Shown piece by piece: positions 20,430 to 30,639 of a stretch of 64,000 nt of DNA. The notes beneath the pieces are model-generated. The model was not told the DNA's origin. It made no database searches and saw only the letters and a program-made list of their open reading frames with translations. Position 1 is the stretch's first letter, and every line of letters begins with the position of its first letter. The position numbers and the translations under genes are program-made. The stretch is from Blasia pusilla (Eukaryota; Marchantiophyta; Marchantiopsida; Blasiales): contig CM114272.1 in the NCBI GenBank assembly GCA_050084515.1, positions 45,694,001 through 45,758,000 of the forward strand, read 5' to 3'.

Positions 20430-20940
20430 AAGTGATGTCGATGTCGCTGTACTATTCTAGCTCTACTAGCTATGGGTGTAGGCAACCTAACCTGTCATCA
20501 CCACAAGAAGCCTCCCACGGTCTACTGGTCATCACTCCAGCCTCACTACCGGTAGCACACAGGAGTAACACTACTCTGGAAATCAGCGTGAACCCTAACA
20601 ATGGGCGCGCAAGCAAGAAGCAACGATGGAGGGGATCCAAACACAAGAAGTCCAACGACAACCCTCCAATCACAAATGGAAATCAAGGTAACACAATCCA
20701 CCAAACGTGGCGCCCCCTGAATCCACAGAACCCACCACACACTTCTAACGTAATAGCTACTCCACCGCGGGTCGATGACGTGCTAGTCGAACTCGCAGCA
20801 CCTAAAAATATCACCTGCATGGAGAGGCTACACCGTACTATGCGCTAGAGGTCCATCAACCAAAAACCTGAGATGCATAAAATGCCTAACACATCTCCGA
20901 ACAACACCAAATGAGCTAAACCAGTGTGTACACTGACATA
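20430..20940. other. Probable 5' non-coding part of gypsy copy 1
   Basis: No gene recognised. By position this should hold the gag leader and 5' LTR of the minus-strand element, but no copy of the 12,539-13,016 LTR was found here. A short GTCATCACG word is shared with the copy 2 leader. Confidence 0.35.
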
Positions 20941-20945
20941 GTTAA

Positions 20946-20997
20946 GAACTTAGCAGTTAAGCGTCTTCCAGGTAGAACAGCCCAAAGATGGGTGACC
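20946..20997 (+). repeat. 5S rRNA-like fragment (internal promoter region)
   Basis: A 52-bp segment matches the middle of plant 5S rRNA with identical overall spacing: AGTTAAGCGT (box A region) and GATGGGTGACC (intermediate element) are both intact, with about 37 of 52 positions equal to the consensus as I recall it. The rest of a 5S gene is not recognisable, so this is not a working 5S gene. 5S-derived segments occur in Cassandra TRIM LTRs and 5S-type SINEs; either source is possible. Confidence 0.6.
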
Positions 20998-21003
20998 AGT
21001 TAT

Positions 21004-21640
21004 GCAACATTCAAATCACAAATCCTGCAAAAACTGCCTCACGCCTAAGCAAGCAAGCTTGCTTGCTTGCTCCTTACTCCGCCTCTCACGCCCACTCGCC
21101 CTGAGCTACCACGAGTTGCCTCGAGTTGCCTCGAAGCCTCAAAACGCTGAGAAATGCCCCTATCGCCCCGTTCGCCATGCTTCACCATGCTTTGCTATGG
21201 AGAGAGGCCCAACCAGGGCGCCTCCAATGGGAATCCCTTCGAATCTTTTAAGAAAACTTCTTTGAATACTGTGTGGGGCAATGAGGCCCTCCTTCTACAT
21301 CCTCAAGTCCACCACATATGTTAGTTGTTGTAACTCCATTACAAGGCCATGTGATGAATGCTCAAATGAAATCGGACAAAGATTCTCCATTGTAACTGCT
21401 TGTTGAACTTTTGAAGACTTCCTCCAGAGACATGTACAAGGAGTCCTTACCAAGTGGTATGCTGTGGACTATTCTCTCAAGATTGGTGTCCACGATTCCA
21501 GCTCTTCAAATAGAGATGGATGATCCATCTTATAGATACACTACATCACCGATGAGGAATTCCATTACATGAATATGAAATCTGCACCATAATATCAAAG
21601 TGCCAATTAATTGTTAGCCATACACCAAATTGAAAGTGGG
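21004..21640. other. Unassigned stretch before the satellite
   Basis: No gene supported. A perfect palindrome GCAAGCAAGCTTGCTTGC occurs near 21,049. The sequence is G+C-richer up to 21,260 and then AT-rich. Confidence 0.4.
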
Positions 21641-24130
21641 GCAGAATTTTAATCATCTTATTGTACAAGGCGAATTGGACCTTAAGAGAAAAAAACTTGC
21701 TTTACTCCTCTATCGCGATTTTGTGAATCATGGGTTATTTGTTAAGAAGAAATATGGACTATCCGCTTAGAGGCACGCGGAGCTCCGAATTTCCTTCATT
21801 CGGATCTTAAGATCCGATAGAAGTATCACTGGAATGTGGGCAAATTGGACCTTAAGATCCAATCGGGAAGAGTGGCAACCTCTAGGGTATGTCCGATTGG
21901 AACTCTCATTCCGAATGTGGCAATGTGCCATCCACCTAAGAAAGTCAACAGAGAGTTCAAAAAAACCAGCTTTGCGACTCTATCGCAATTCCGTGAATCG
22001 TCGTTGATTTGTTAAAAAGAAATGGTACCTCTCTGTTGACAAGAAAGCGGAGCTCCGAATGTCCTTAATTCGGATCTTAAGCTGTGATAGAAGGATCACT
22101 ACAAAGTGGGCGAATTGGACCTTAAGATCCAATTGAGATGCTTGGCAACCTCTAAGGTATGTCCGATTGGAAGTCTGGTTCCGAATGTTGTGAGGATCCA
22201 TCCACCTAATAAAGCTAGGAGAGAGTTCAAAAAAATGTGGTTCACGCCTTTATTGTGATTGTGTGAATTGGAGATTATCTGTTAAGAAGAAATGTAGACT
22301 GTCCGCTGACAGGCACGCAGAGCTCCGAATGACCTTCAATTGGATCTTAAGATCCAATATAAGGGTAAGTGGACAATGGGAGAATTGGATTTTAAGATCC
22401 AATCGGGAAGAGTGGATCTTAAGATCCACTCTAAAGTAGAGAAAAACGTCAACCTCTAGGGTAGTTCTTTGACTGGAACTATAATTCTGAATGTTCCTAA
22501 TAAAGTCGGGAGAGAGTTTGAGAGCCTAAATTCCAAGATTGGGAATTTTAGTTTTGAATGACCTTAAAATGGATCTTAAGATCCCATTCGAATGAAGCTC
22601 AGGCGCCTGTCCGCGGAATATGAATGGACAACTTCCAGCGATACTGGGTCACTGGAGAATGGGCGAATTGATCTTAAGATCCACTTAGAAAGAGTGGATC
22701 TTAAGGTCCGCTCTAAAGCAGAGAAAAGCATTAGCCTCTAGGGTAGTTTTGTGACTAGATTTATAGTTTCGAATGTTCCTAATAAAGTCAAGAGAGAGTT
22801 TGCGAGCTTGAAGGCCAAGATTCTCTCAACTGGAGGTGATTGGAAACTGTACTTCCGAATGACCTTCAAGCAGATCTTAAGATCCCACTTGAAAGAACCT
22901 CGGGCACCTCTCCACAAGACATGAATGGAAAAATTCTAGCGATACTAGATCACTAGACAATGGGCAAATTGGATCTTAAGATCCAGTCAGGAAGAGTGGA
23001 TCTTAAGGTCCGCTCTTTAGTAGAGAAAAGCGTTAGCCTCTAGGGTAGTTCTTTGACTTGAACTATAGGTCCGAATGTTCCTAATAAAATCAAGAGAGAG
23101 AGTTTGCGAGCTTAGGCCAAGATTCTCTCAACTGGAGGTGATTGGAAACTGTACTTCCGAATGACCTTCAAGCAGATCTTAAGATCCCATTCGAAAGAAC
23201 CTCGGGCACCTCTCCACAAGACATGAATGGAAAAATTCTAGCGATACTAGATCACTAGACAATGGGCAAATTGGATCTTAAGATCCAGTCAGGAAGAGTG
23301 GATCTTAAGGTCCGCTCTTTAGTAGAGAAAAGCGTTAGCCTCTAGGGTAGTTCTTTGACTTGAACTATAGGTCCGAATGTTCCTAATAAAATCAAGAGAG
23401 AGAGTTTGCGAGCTTAGGCCAAGATTCTCTCAACTGGAGGTGATTGGAAACTGTACTTCCGAATGACCTTCAAGCAGATCTTAAGATCCCATTCGAAAGA
23501 ACCTCGGGCGCCTCTCCATGAGATGGGAATGGACAACTTCCAGCGATATTGGGAATCATGAGTTAACATGTTCAGAAGAAATTTGGACTGTCCAAAAATA
23601 GCTGCATGAGTAGGATCTTGAGATCCGATTCAGTAACAACTTTTGGCTGGAAGATTTACCCACAATTATAAGAATGGCAACAAGTGCTTTTTCTCGTCTC
23701 GTGGAGAGGCGTCATTCAAATCTAGAGTTCCGGATCAATTCTAGCCGAGAAGAATCTTGGCCACCAGGCTCGCAAACTCTCATCTGACTTTCTTAGATGG
23801 ATGTCACCTTGACGCGTTTGGATCTATAATTCCAATTGAAGAATTACCCCAGAGGATCACACTTTTCTCGAGTGAAGCTCTCGATTGGATCTTAATGTCC
23901 TATTCGGATCTTGAGATCCGATTATGGAGCAACCATCATGCACAAATGCCTGATTTGAAACTATGGTTCTAACTGGATATCTTTTCTATGGGGCGCATGC
24001 ACGTACGAGAGCCCAATTAGAACTCAAGTTCTGAATGAGTTTCAATTGGATCTTAAGATCCCATAAAGTAGAACCTAAGGCCTCTCTTCTCGACATGGGA
24101 AGGGCAGTGTGAGCGATTATATAAATGTTG
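21640..24130. repeat. Satellite-like tandem array, about 270-304-bp unit
   Basis: Successive units share the marker CCTCTAGGGTA: at 21,881, 22,151, 22,455, 22,737, 23,039 and 23,341, giving spacings of 270, 304, 282, 302 and 302 bp. The last two full units are almost identical, showing recent duplication. Each unit contains the palindrome GGATCTTAAGATCC or near copies. The array decays after about 23,650 into scattered GATCTTAAGATCC words. No coding capacity. Confidence 0.85.
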
Positions 24131-24377
24131 AGTGGCCAATTCAGGTAGAATCCGATCTTTAGAATCGATTCAAGCTCTAGACCTTTTCCGAAAAACCCTT
24201 TGCAGGGTGTCACATCTGAGTATCCGATAGGTCGAGATCTATCATGGATAGGGCGTAGGAGCCAGCGGACTATCTGGAGTATAACTTTGTCCCACGGTTT
24301 CGGATGAGGTTGAGGATAGGTCCATTGTGTTAGGAACGTCATTTTTGACAACTTTCATGTTGAGGTCTTTCACAGCC

Positions 24378-24518
24378 GGGTGACTTGTCGACCAGGTCAC
24401 CCGCCCCTGGTAACCTGTGCGCGCAGGTTACCAAGGAGAGGGCTATTTTTAGGGGAAGAGCCTTTTGGCTCTTCCCAACCCTATATAAGAGAGGAAGATG
24501 GCTTTCCTAAGCCATCTT
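24378..24518 (+). promoter_or_regulatory. TATA box embedded in a cluster of four hairpins
   Basis: Within 141 bp: an imperfect palindrome centred on GTCGAC (24,378-24,402); a GGTAACCTG/CAGGTTACC inverted repeat (24,409-24,432); a perfect 10-bp stem with TTTT loop (24,453-24,476); TATATAA at 24,482-24,488; and a perfect 10-bp stem with TCCT loop (24,495-24,518). It lies about 1.1 kb upstream of gypsy copy 2 gag and could be its 5' LTR promoter region, or belong to another element. Confidence 0.55.
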
Positions 24519-24519
24519 T

Positions 24520-25590
24520 CTCATGTTGGGCCGTTGGAGCACCTCCCTTGTATGTGTGTGAGATAGGACTAGGGTGCTAGCATCCGGATTCCTTGATAAC
24601 AAAGGGTGGACGAGGCTCGATATGTCGATGTAGATTGAGGAGTGGAGTTTTAGGCCGGGTGTGCCATTTAGGTGCCCCTATCCCCCCCCTCTCCTCCCGT
24701 AGGGAAGCCACAGGCCGGACGCCCCCCCCCTCCTGCATTTATTTCTCACCCCAAAAGTTGGGGAGGCCCATAGGGTGCGGGGGCCCCCCTTTTCCCCGCA
24801 TTTAGGCCCTATGCGGGCCCGCATAGGGCCGTGGGCTAGGTTTTTCCCCCCTCCAACGTGGTAGGACCGGATGTGGTTGAGTTGCAAGGGTTGAACGTGG
24901 TAGCGCAGTCCGACATGGTACCACAGTTGGCGGGAGTGACATGGTAAAGTCGGATGTAGTCGGAAGGGAAGACATGGTTGGGAGCCGACCAGGGTGAGTC
25001 AGGTTACATGCCGCGTGTGGGGATGGACATAGAGGTTTGCGCAACAGGATGTTTTTGGGGTGCGACAGGGCGTTGGGAGAGTTGACGATGGAGTGTTAGT
25101 GCGCATGATGCCGACAGGTTGTCCGCATCTGTTGACGGGAGGATCGACGTGTTGGTCGAGGAGAGTGTTGTGTTGCGGAGGTTGTCATATCACGTGGAGG
25201 AGTGCATGTTGACGGTGCAGTAGGTTGGAGGGCGTGATCAAGTTACCCATTCGAGTCCCTTTTCCCGCACTTGTCATATGTGATTGAGAGTGCTGGGTAT
25301 CGGGTAGTAGTTGGTGCTAGGTGGGGGCAGTGATGGTGACGAGTGTAGATTCTTTTCATGTGTAGCATGTTGGTGGATATACGGCGGTTGCCGAGTAGGG
25401 GTCACGTGTATGACCTGAGAGAGTGTCGCTACCTTAGGTGAGTCAGTTTGGAGGCTCATGGTCAGCCCGAGTGTTGAGTGTGCATGAGGCCGGGTATGTC
25501 ATCACGGGATTGATATTAGCATAGGTGAGCTAGTGAGGCATATGGAAGACTCTCGGTGAGTCTGAGTGCTTGAGCGGGTGAGACAGGGTT
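24520..25590 (+). other. Leader region upstream of gypsy copy 2
   Basis: G/T-rich sequence with C runs near 24,690 and 24,722. No convincing gene. Probably LTR/leader of the copy 2 element; no primer-binding site or LTR boundary could be fixed. Confidence 0.35.
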
Positions 25591-25591
25591 T

Positions 25592-26510
25592 GTCATCACG
25601 GCGTTCTTCCAGCGTTCGGAAGAACGGGGTAGTGCGAGCAGTAGTAGTGGTGTGACACGGAGTGGAGTGAGATACCGAGGGGTTACCAGTGAGGAGCTAC
25701 CTCGACATCCATCCGTGGCTGGATTGTCATCACTAGACACTGGGTCTGGTGACGAGATCGCAGACAGAGACAGTAGTACTTGGCAGGAGATGGACGACAT
25801 GGGCCATCGGGGCATGCATCATTTCTCGGGTGCAGTGGGCACCATCGACTTAGATGATTTTATCCAGGAGTTTGACTCGTGGTGCGACTTCCAGGAGATA
25901 CGGACCCACACATGGTTCAACCCTTTCATGGCATGGAAGGGGTTGTTCCAACACTTGGAGGGTCCTTCGATGGATGATTACATGGAGTTTCGATCACTAT
26001 ATCCAGTAGAGATCGATGCCTGGAGGATGTATTGGGCTCCAGGGTATGTGTCCACTCGTGGTCGCGAGGCATATGATGGGATTGTGAGAGGAGAGAGATC
26101 CACACCATCAGCCCGGAGACTAGATGGAGAGGAGGGCAGTGAGACATGCGATGTGGCAGAGACCTCTGGTGGTAGAGGGCCACCCAGCTTTAGCCCCACA
26201 ATGGAGTTCTTCTGACAGTTGAGGAAGAGCTACTAAGGCATACGCATCGACAAGCTGAAGAGTCTACAGGATTTTCAGTGACAATCGGGTGAGATTCTGA
26301 GAGAGGCATTCATGCGCATGAGGAGGCTGATCATTGCTACGTATAGAGTGACTGAGGCGCACTCAGTCTAGTATTGGTACGGGGTTTTGGACTGAGAACT
26401 ACGGAGGAGAGTCCGAGATGCGGTGCTGATTCACAGAGCGAAGCCCACATTGAAGGTGGTTTTTGAGTTTTCTGAGCGTATTGAGCTCAACATGAGTGAG
26501 GAGTAGGTAG
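25592..26510 (+). pseudogene. Gag, copy 2
   Basis: Matches copy 1 Gag: VITAFFQRSEERG then TRSGVRYR, GTIDLDDFIQEFDSWCD, FMAWKGLFQHLEGPSMDDY, YWAPGYVST and PSFSPTMEFF. Similarity begins upstream of any clear ATG (TRSGVRYR is at 25,655), so the true start may be missing or further upstream. A TGA at 26,214 follows EFF and more stops occur near 26,233 and 26,279. At the latter copy 1 has Arg (CGA). Confidence 0.8.
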
Positions 26511-26890
26511 TGCCCGCTAGATTTTCTCGAGAGTCGACGGGTCCACGAGCAACGGTGACCCCACAAGTGCCACAGCGAGCACCAGTTCCACGGGAGCGGG
26601 CCAGTGTGCCCAGAGAGCAGGGCGGGTACCGTGAGCCTATGAGGCAACGACCCGTACCTACATATGTTGCCCAACAGGGACCGATGTGGTCTTGTTGGAC
26701 GTGTGGAGGGGCCCATAGGCAGAGAGACTGCCCACAGCATGGGAGAGGACCACAAGCCCCTCCGATTTCTTAGGATCCATAGAGGATGGCCCCACCACAC
26801 CACCAGTGTGACTATTGCCACAAATATGGTCATACTAGGGATAGATGTTTTGACCTTCGCCGAGGGGCACGTCTTGAGGTAGGCTGAGGG
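26510..26890 (+). pseudogene. Gag C-terminus with two zinc knuckles, copy 2
   Basis: An Arg/Pro-rich segment (26,510-26,773) contains CWTCGGAHRQRDC, a CCHC-type knuckle with short spacing. About 26,811-26,855, in another frame, reads CDYCHKYGHTRDRC, a canonical CX2CX4HX4C knuckle followed by an RGGRGVLPGRGGRG-type stretch. These bind element RNA in Gag. The two knuckles are separated by a stop. Confidence 0.8.
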
Positions 26891-27512
26891 CCTAGGGGCG
26901 GTCGTCCTAGAGGAGGTCGGGGAGTCCTTCCTGGACGTGGTGGTAGAGGACCACCACCAGCCAGAGGAGATGGAGCAGGAGCACCAAAGCCGGCACTTCT
27001 CTCACGCATCGATCGGTTGCAGCAGAGGATTGCTGCCACGACGATGATGCAGCTTAGGGAAGGCACGGAGCTGCGAGCAGCTAGTTTGACTCCAACTTCT
27101 ACCTCTTACACTGACTCGGGTGAGGATCTTGCTAGTATGGGACTTATGTGTAGTGCAGCCCGAGGTTGAGGCAACTGCAGTGGTGACTCGGGGTGCTGCG
27201 AGAGGCACCGAGCCATCGAAAGGTGGAGTTGAGATTGACCCACCAGAGGGGACCGATGGGCGGTAGGCCAGGGTTTCACAGTCATTCACATTTTTGGAGG
27301 CACTACACACACCAGCGATGGTGCCTCGACGACTAGCGGTGCCTACAGCTCAGGTACCTACATCAACCTCACGAGGAGTTGGAGTGACAACTCCTATGCC
27401 GGCTCGAGTGGAGTCAATGTCGACCATAGTGTTGGAGGTGGCCACCAAAGTGAGGCAGACTCCACTATTTTTGGCCATAGAGTTGGCGACGTTGGGAGTT
27501 GGACCAGTTTAG
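26890..27512 (+). pseudogene. Gag-protease linker, copy 2
   Basis: Several frames with stops; TPMPARVESMSTIVLEVATK near 27,400 is followed by LFLAIELATLGVG, which matches copy 1 (SATELMALGVDLAP). No recognised domain. It joins the zinc knuckles to protease. Confidence 0.5.
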
Positions 27513-28079
27513 GTGTTCCGGTTGGCCGCCACATTGTGTGAACGTGGAGAGATGACTGCTTCTTGTTCAAAGGTAGTTGAGGAGGTGGTGGACTTGCCCT
27601 TAGAGCCGGTGCTTGGGACGTTCCCCATCGAGTCATGGCATGCGGCGGCGGGGAAGTTGGTAGATATGCCAGCTCGACCGGCCATAGAGCGAGCAGTGGT
27701 GACACCTGGAGTAGTGTTACTGGATAACCGAGTTGGAGTATTTTGCTTGGTTAGTCCGACGGGGATAGTATACCACCCGCAGCGCATCCTACTTGATTCA
27801 GGAGCACAACCCTTGATGTTAGGTAAGGCGCCGTGTTTAGCGTTGGGGTTACGGAAGGCTGACATTGAGCCTTGTCCCTTCCAGATAAAGACCTCGATTG
27901 GGGGCGTGTCACCCACGCAGTATATGACTCGACAGGAGATAGTTGTCAGAGTCCAGCCAGAGCATGAGATGGATAGTGCTATGGTGCGCACACGTGCGAT
28001 TACGACACCAACTGAGTCGTACGATGTGTTGGTGGGGAATACAGTGTTATATCCCCTAGGATTCATGCTTGACTTCTAG
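27513..28079 (+). CDS. Retroviral-type aspartic protease, copy 2
   Basis: A 188-codon open frame. The active-site loop RILLDSGAQPLMLG is at about residues 91-104, with flanking helices APCLALGLRKADIEPCPF and a conserved SYDVLVGNTVLYPLGF block near the C-terminus. FRLAATLCERG opens the frame and matches copy 1. It would process Gag-Pol. The frame is intact and ends in a TAG where copy 1 appears to continue, so it is part of a once longer polyprotein. Confidence 0.85.
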   Translation: MFRLAATLCERGEMTASCSKVVEEVVDLPLEPVLGTFPIESWHAAAGKLVDMPARPAIERAVVTPGVVLLDNRVGVFCLVSPTGIVYHPQRILLDSGAQPLMLGKAPCLALGLRKADIEPCPFQIKTSIGGVSPTQYMTRQEIVVRVQPEHEMDSAMVRTRAITTPTESYDVLVGNTVLYPLGFMLDF

Positions 28080-28385
28080 GAGGAGACCGTTGCTTATCGG
28101 CTAGGATGGCGGTCAGGTGACGGCCGGATGAGTCAATTATCCATGCAGTTTGCGGGATGAGGTGGTTGATCACGAGGCGAGTCTGTGACCACGTTGGCGG
28201 CTTTCACAGGTTGTGTTAGCTGGCCACGAGAGTTGTTGGAGGGGAACGCACATGCAGAGGATGTCCTTGTAGCGGATAGTCCCACGGAGAGACACGCCAT
28301 GGCAGGTGTCTCTTCCCATGTTGGCGAGACCTCTTCACCATTGTGGGGTACGACTTGAGAGCTACAGAGGAGTGTCAACGACCTC

Positions 28386-29618
28386 GTGAGGCAAGCGTGG
28401 AGTCATGCTTTTATCCCGGAGCAGCGAGAGTCACGTGGCGACTGGGCTCTTGGCGTGGAGACGTTGACCTCATTGGATACCACACCCATTGTGTGGCAGT
28501 GCCCAGAGGAGGATGTTAGGGTGTTAGATCTCTTCGGAGGGATTGGCACCGGATTGGCTGCAGTATTGCAGGCGGGCATACGGATGCATCAGTATCTTTA
28601 TGTGGAGAGAGATAAGACCGCGCGGCGAGTATCATTACGTCACATGGCGAGATTGGTCCAGAGTTATCCTGAGTTGTTGTCGGTATCTGCAGTACGGGGA
28701 TATCAGCATACACTATCCGCCGACATCTCTTTGGTGGAGGCGCAGGATCTGGATAGAGTTGGCACCATTCATTTGGTGATTGGTGGATGGCCATGTCAGG
28801 GTCATTCATCAGCTGGCCAAGGATTTGGATTGCAGGATCCGAGGTCAAGGATGTTTTGGGAGATGCTGTGAGTAGTACGACACTTGCAAGAGAGTCAGAC
28901 ATGTTCTCCAACGTACATCTTGGAGAACGTGCCGTTGTTGGGAGACACTCATGCCCGTGTGATGACGAGTGTGTATCAGGTGAGGTCCTGGTTGGGACCT
29001 GTTGTGTTATTAGATGCGGCGAGAGTTGGATCACGTACCCCTCATCCACGACTGTGGTGGACGAACCTGATACCATCAGAGGTACTAAGTCGAGCATACG
29101 ATGGAGTCCAGAGAGCACCACATCTCACAGTGGATGCTATTTTAGGCTCAGGGCGTCGATCTCAGGTGGTGACACGGGATGATAGACCATCGTTGGCCAT
29201 GGCCAATAGGATAGGGGAGTTGAGGGTAGCCTTACCTACGTTGGTGAGCTTCCCAGCATCCCATGCCTTTTGTCAGGGAGGGCCATGCATGATTTGGGAT
29301 GAGGTGACCGGAGCATTGGAGGAGCCTACAGCAGATGAGCGCGAGCGCGCCATAGGGTTCGCTACCGGTACTACGGTGGTGCCAGGGATGACTGAGGCAT
29401 CTCGGAGACAGGTATTGGGGCAGGCGATGGACCTCAACTGTCTCACATGGATAGTCAAACTAGGTATGGCTGAGCAGAGACGGATGCGAGTGTCATCCAT
29501 GCCGTCACGTCCACGAGTTGGACCATTGCCTACAGGGTCTGTACAGGCATTGGCTGGGGGCGAGACGAGGAGAGATAGCTTGGGACATCGTTCATGTAGA
29601 GAGTGTGAAGGCGGCTAG
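28386..29618 (+). pseudogene. DNMT3-like C5-cytosine DNA methyltransferase, copy 2 (one in-frame stop)
   Basis: A single reading frame interrupted only by TGA at 28,869-28,871. Motif I VLDLFGGIGTG (28,521-28,553) binds S-adenosylmethionine; motif II has YVERD; motif IV holds the catalytic Cys in IGGWPCQGHS (28,791-28,799 for PCQ) followed by LQDPRSRMFWEML; motif VI LENVPLLGD (ENV at 28,923-28,931); motif VIII VGSRTPHPRLWWTNL; then a target-recognition region and motif X with GFATGT and RQVLGQAMDLNCLTW. The ring of residues expected for catalysis is present. Domain length of about 310 residues suits a DNMT3 catalytic domain. At the stop copy 1 has Arg (CGG). It lies between protease and pol. 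Confidence 0.93.
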
Positions 29619-29990
29619 AGTAGCACATGTTCATTTTTTTGGATGCGGAGCATGGTGTAGGAGGTCAGAGTGGAGTGGTTGTTGCGGAGGTGGCTAGGGT
29701 TGCTACTTAGCAACCAAAGCTGGAGGTTGCGTCCTCTCGGAGTGAGGCCACGATGGAGACTTGGGAGCCTGTGATAGGTCTCAAGTTGATAGGAGGAGAG
29801 CGACAGCGAGTTCATAGGTTGCTGTGAGGGCATGTCAGTTGTTTTGCCTTCAATATGAGAGACTTGGGTACGCTGAAGGGCCGCGGGATACGGATTGAGT
29901 TGGCTAGTGATACGCCAATCTTTCGTCGACCCTATAGGTAGTCTGATCAGGAGTGAGCATTTCAGGAGCTCAAGGACAGGTTGACGTCCT
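29619..29990 (+). pseudogene. Pre-RT linker and RT deletion junction, copy 2
   Basis: Reads TWEPVIGLKLIGGERQR and IRIELASDTPIFRRPYR, matching the copy 1 linker, then passes directly to FQELKDRL of the RNase H region. The RT fingers, palm and YIDD box, about 0.75 kb in copy 1, are missing. Several stops are present. Confidence 0.85.
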
Positions 29991-30541
29991 CACCCATTTT
30001 ATAGAGACCGGTTAGGGGTCGCCCATTCTAGTTACTTACGGATTGGAGCATGTTAGGTCTAAGAGCAGTGCTTACTCAGAGGGATGATGAGGAGAGGGAG
30101 TTCGTTGTGGCTTACGCAAGCCGATCGAACAACATTACAGAGGCTAAGTACAGCTCCTACAAGGGAGAGTGCTTAGCTGCAGTGTGGGCCGTGGCACATT
30201 TCAGGTGCTATTTATTCGGCAACCCTTTCACACTTATCACTGATCATCAGCCGTTGAGGTGGTTGATGGAGTCCGACAAGCTTACGGGAAAGCTTGCCAG
30301 GTGGGCTCTATTACTATAGGAGTATGAGTTTGCGGTGGTTCATAGGCCAGGTCGGCTAAACCAGGATGCGGATGGGTTGAGTCGTAACCCATGTCCGAGT
30401 CACAGAGACGACACAACAGCTCGGTGGCACGAAGAGAGTGATGAGGAGATGGTGCCCGGTTGGCATGCATCTGCCTATCTTTGTTGGTTGACTATGGCAG
30501 TCGCCCACGGTGATGACTCAGTGGTGGGGTTGGATCTTTGA
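29990..30541 (+). pseudogene. Gypsy RNase H, copy 2
   Basis: After stops near 30,002 and 30,029, an open frame (30,050-30,319) reads LRAVLTQRDDEEREFVVAYASRS, YKGECLAAVWAVAHF and LITDHQPLRWLMESDKL, then a TAG (30,317) and DADGLSRNPC in the continuing frame. Three of the catalytic acidic positions are visible. RNase H removes the RNA strand during reverse transcription; without RT this copy cannot act alone. Confidence 0.88.
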
Positions 30542-30639
30542 GTCTTTGGATCCGGAAGTTAGTGAGGAGGCGGCGGTGGTCATGATATCCATGACGACGT
30601 GGAGGTTGTGGAGTTCTTGCGACCTGGCGTCATTGTAGT

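Noticed and set aside
18180-20848. Plus-strand open frames of 128-237 codons across gypsy copy 1
   Set aside because: They lie opposite the minus-strand gag and protease frames, show no domains, and reflect the base skew of the element.
20946-20997. A functional 5S rRNA gene
   Set aside because: Only the central 52 bp can be matched; the 5' and 3' thirds of 5S are not recognisable.
24378-25590. Calling a complete 5' LTR for gypsy copy 2
   Set aside because: No TG/CA boundary, primer-binding site or matching 3' LTR could be found.
16484-29618. Bacterial contamination as the source of the methyltransferases
   Set aside because: The methyltransferases sit between protease and RNase H of eukaryotic gypsy elements in two separate copies, and the motif order is DNMT3-like.
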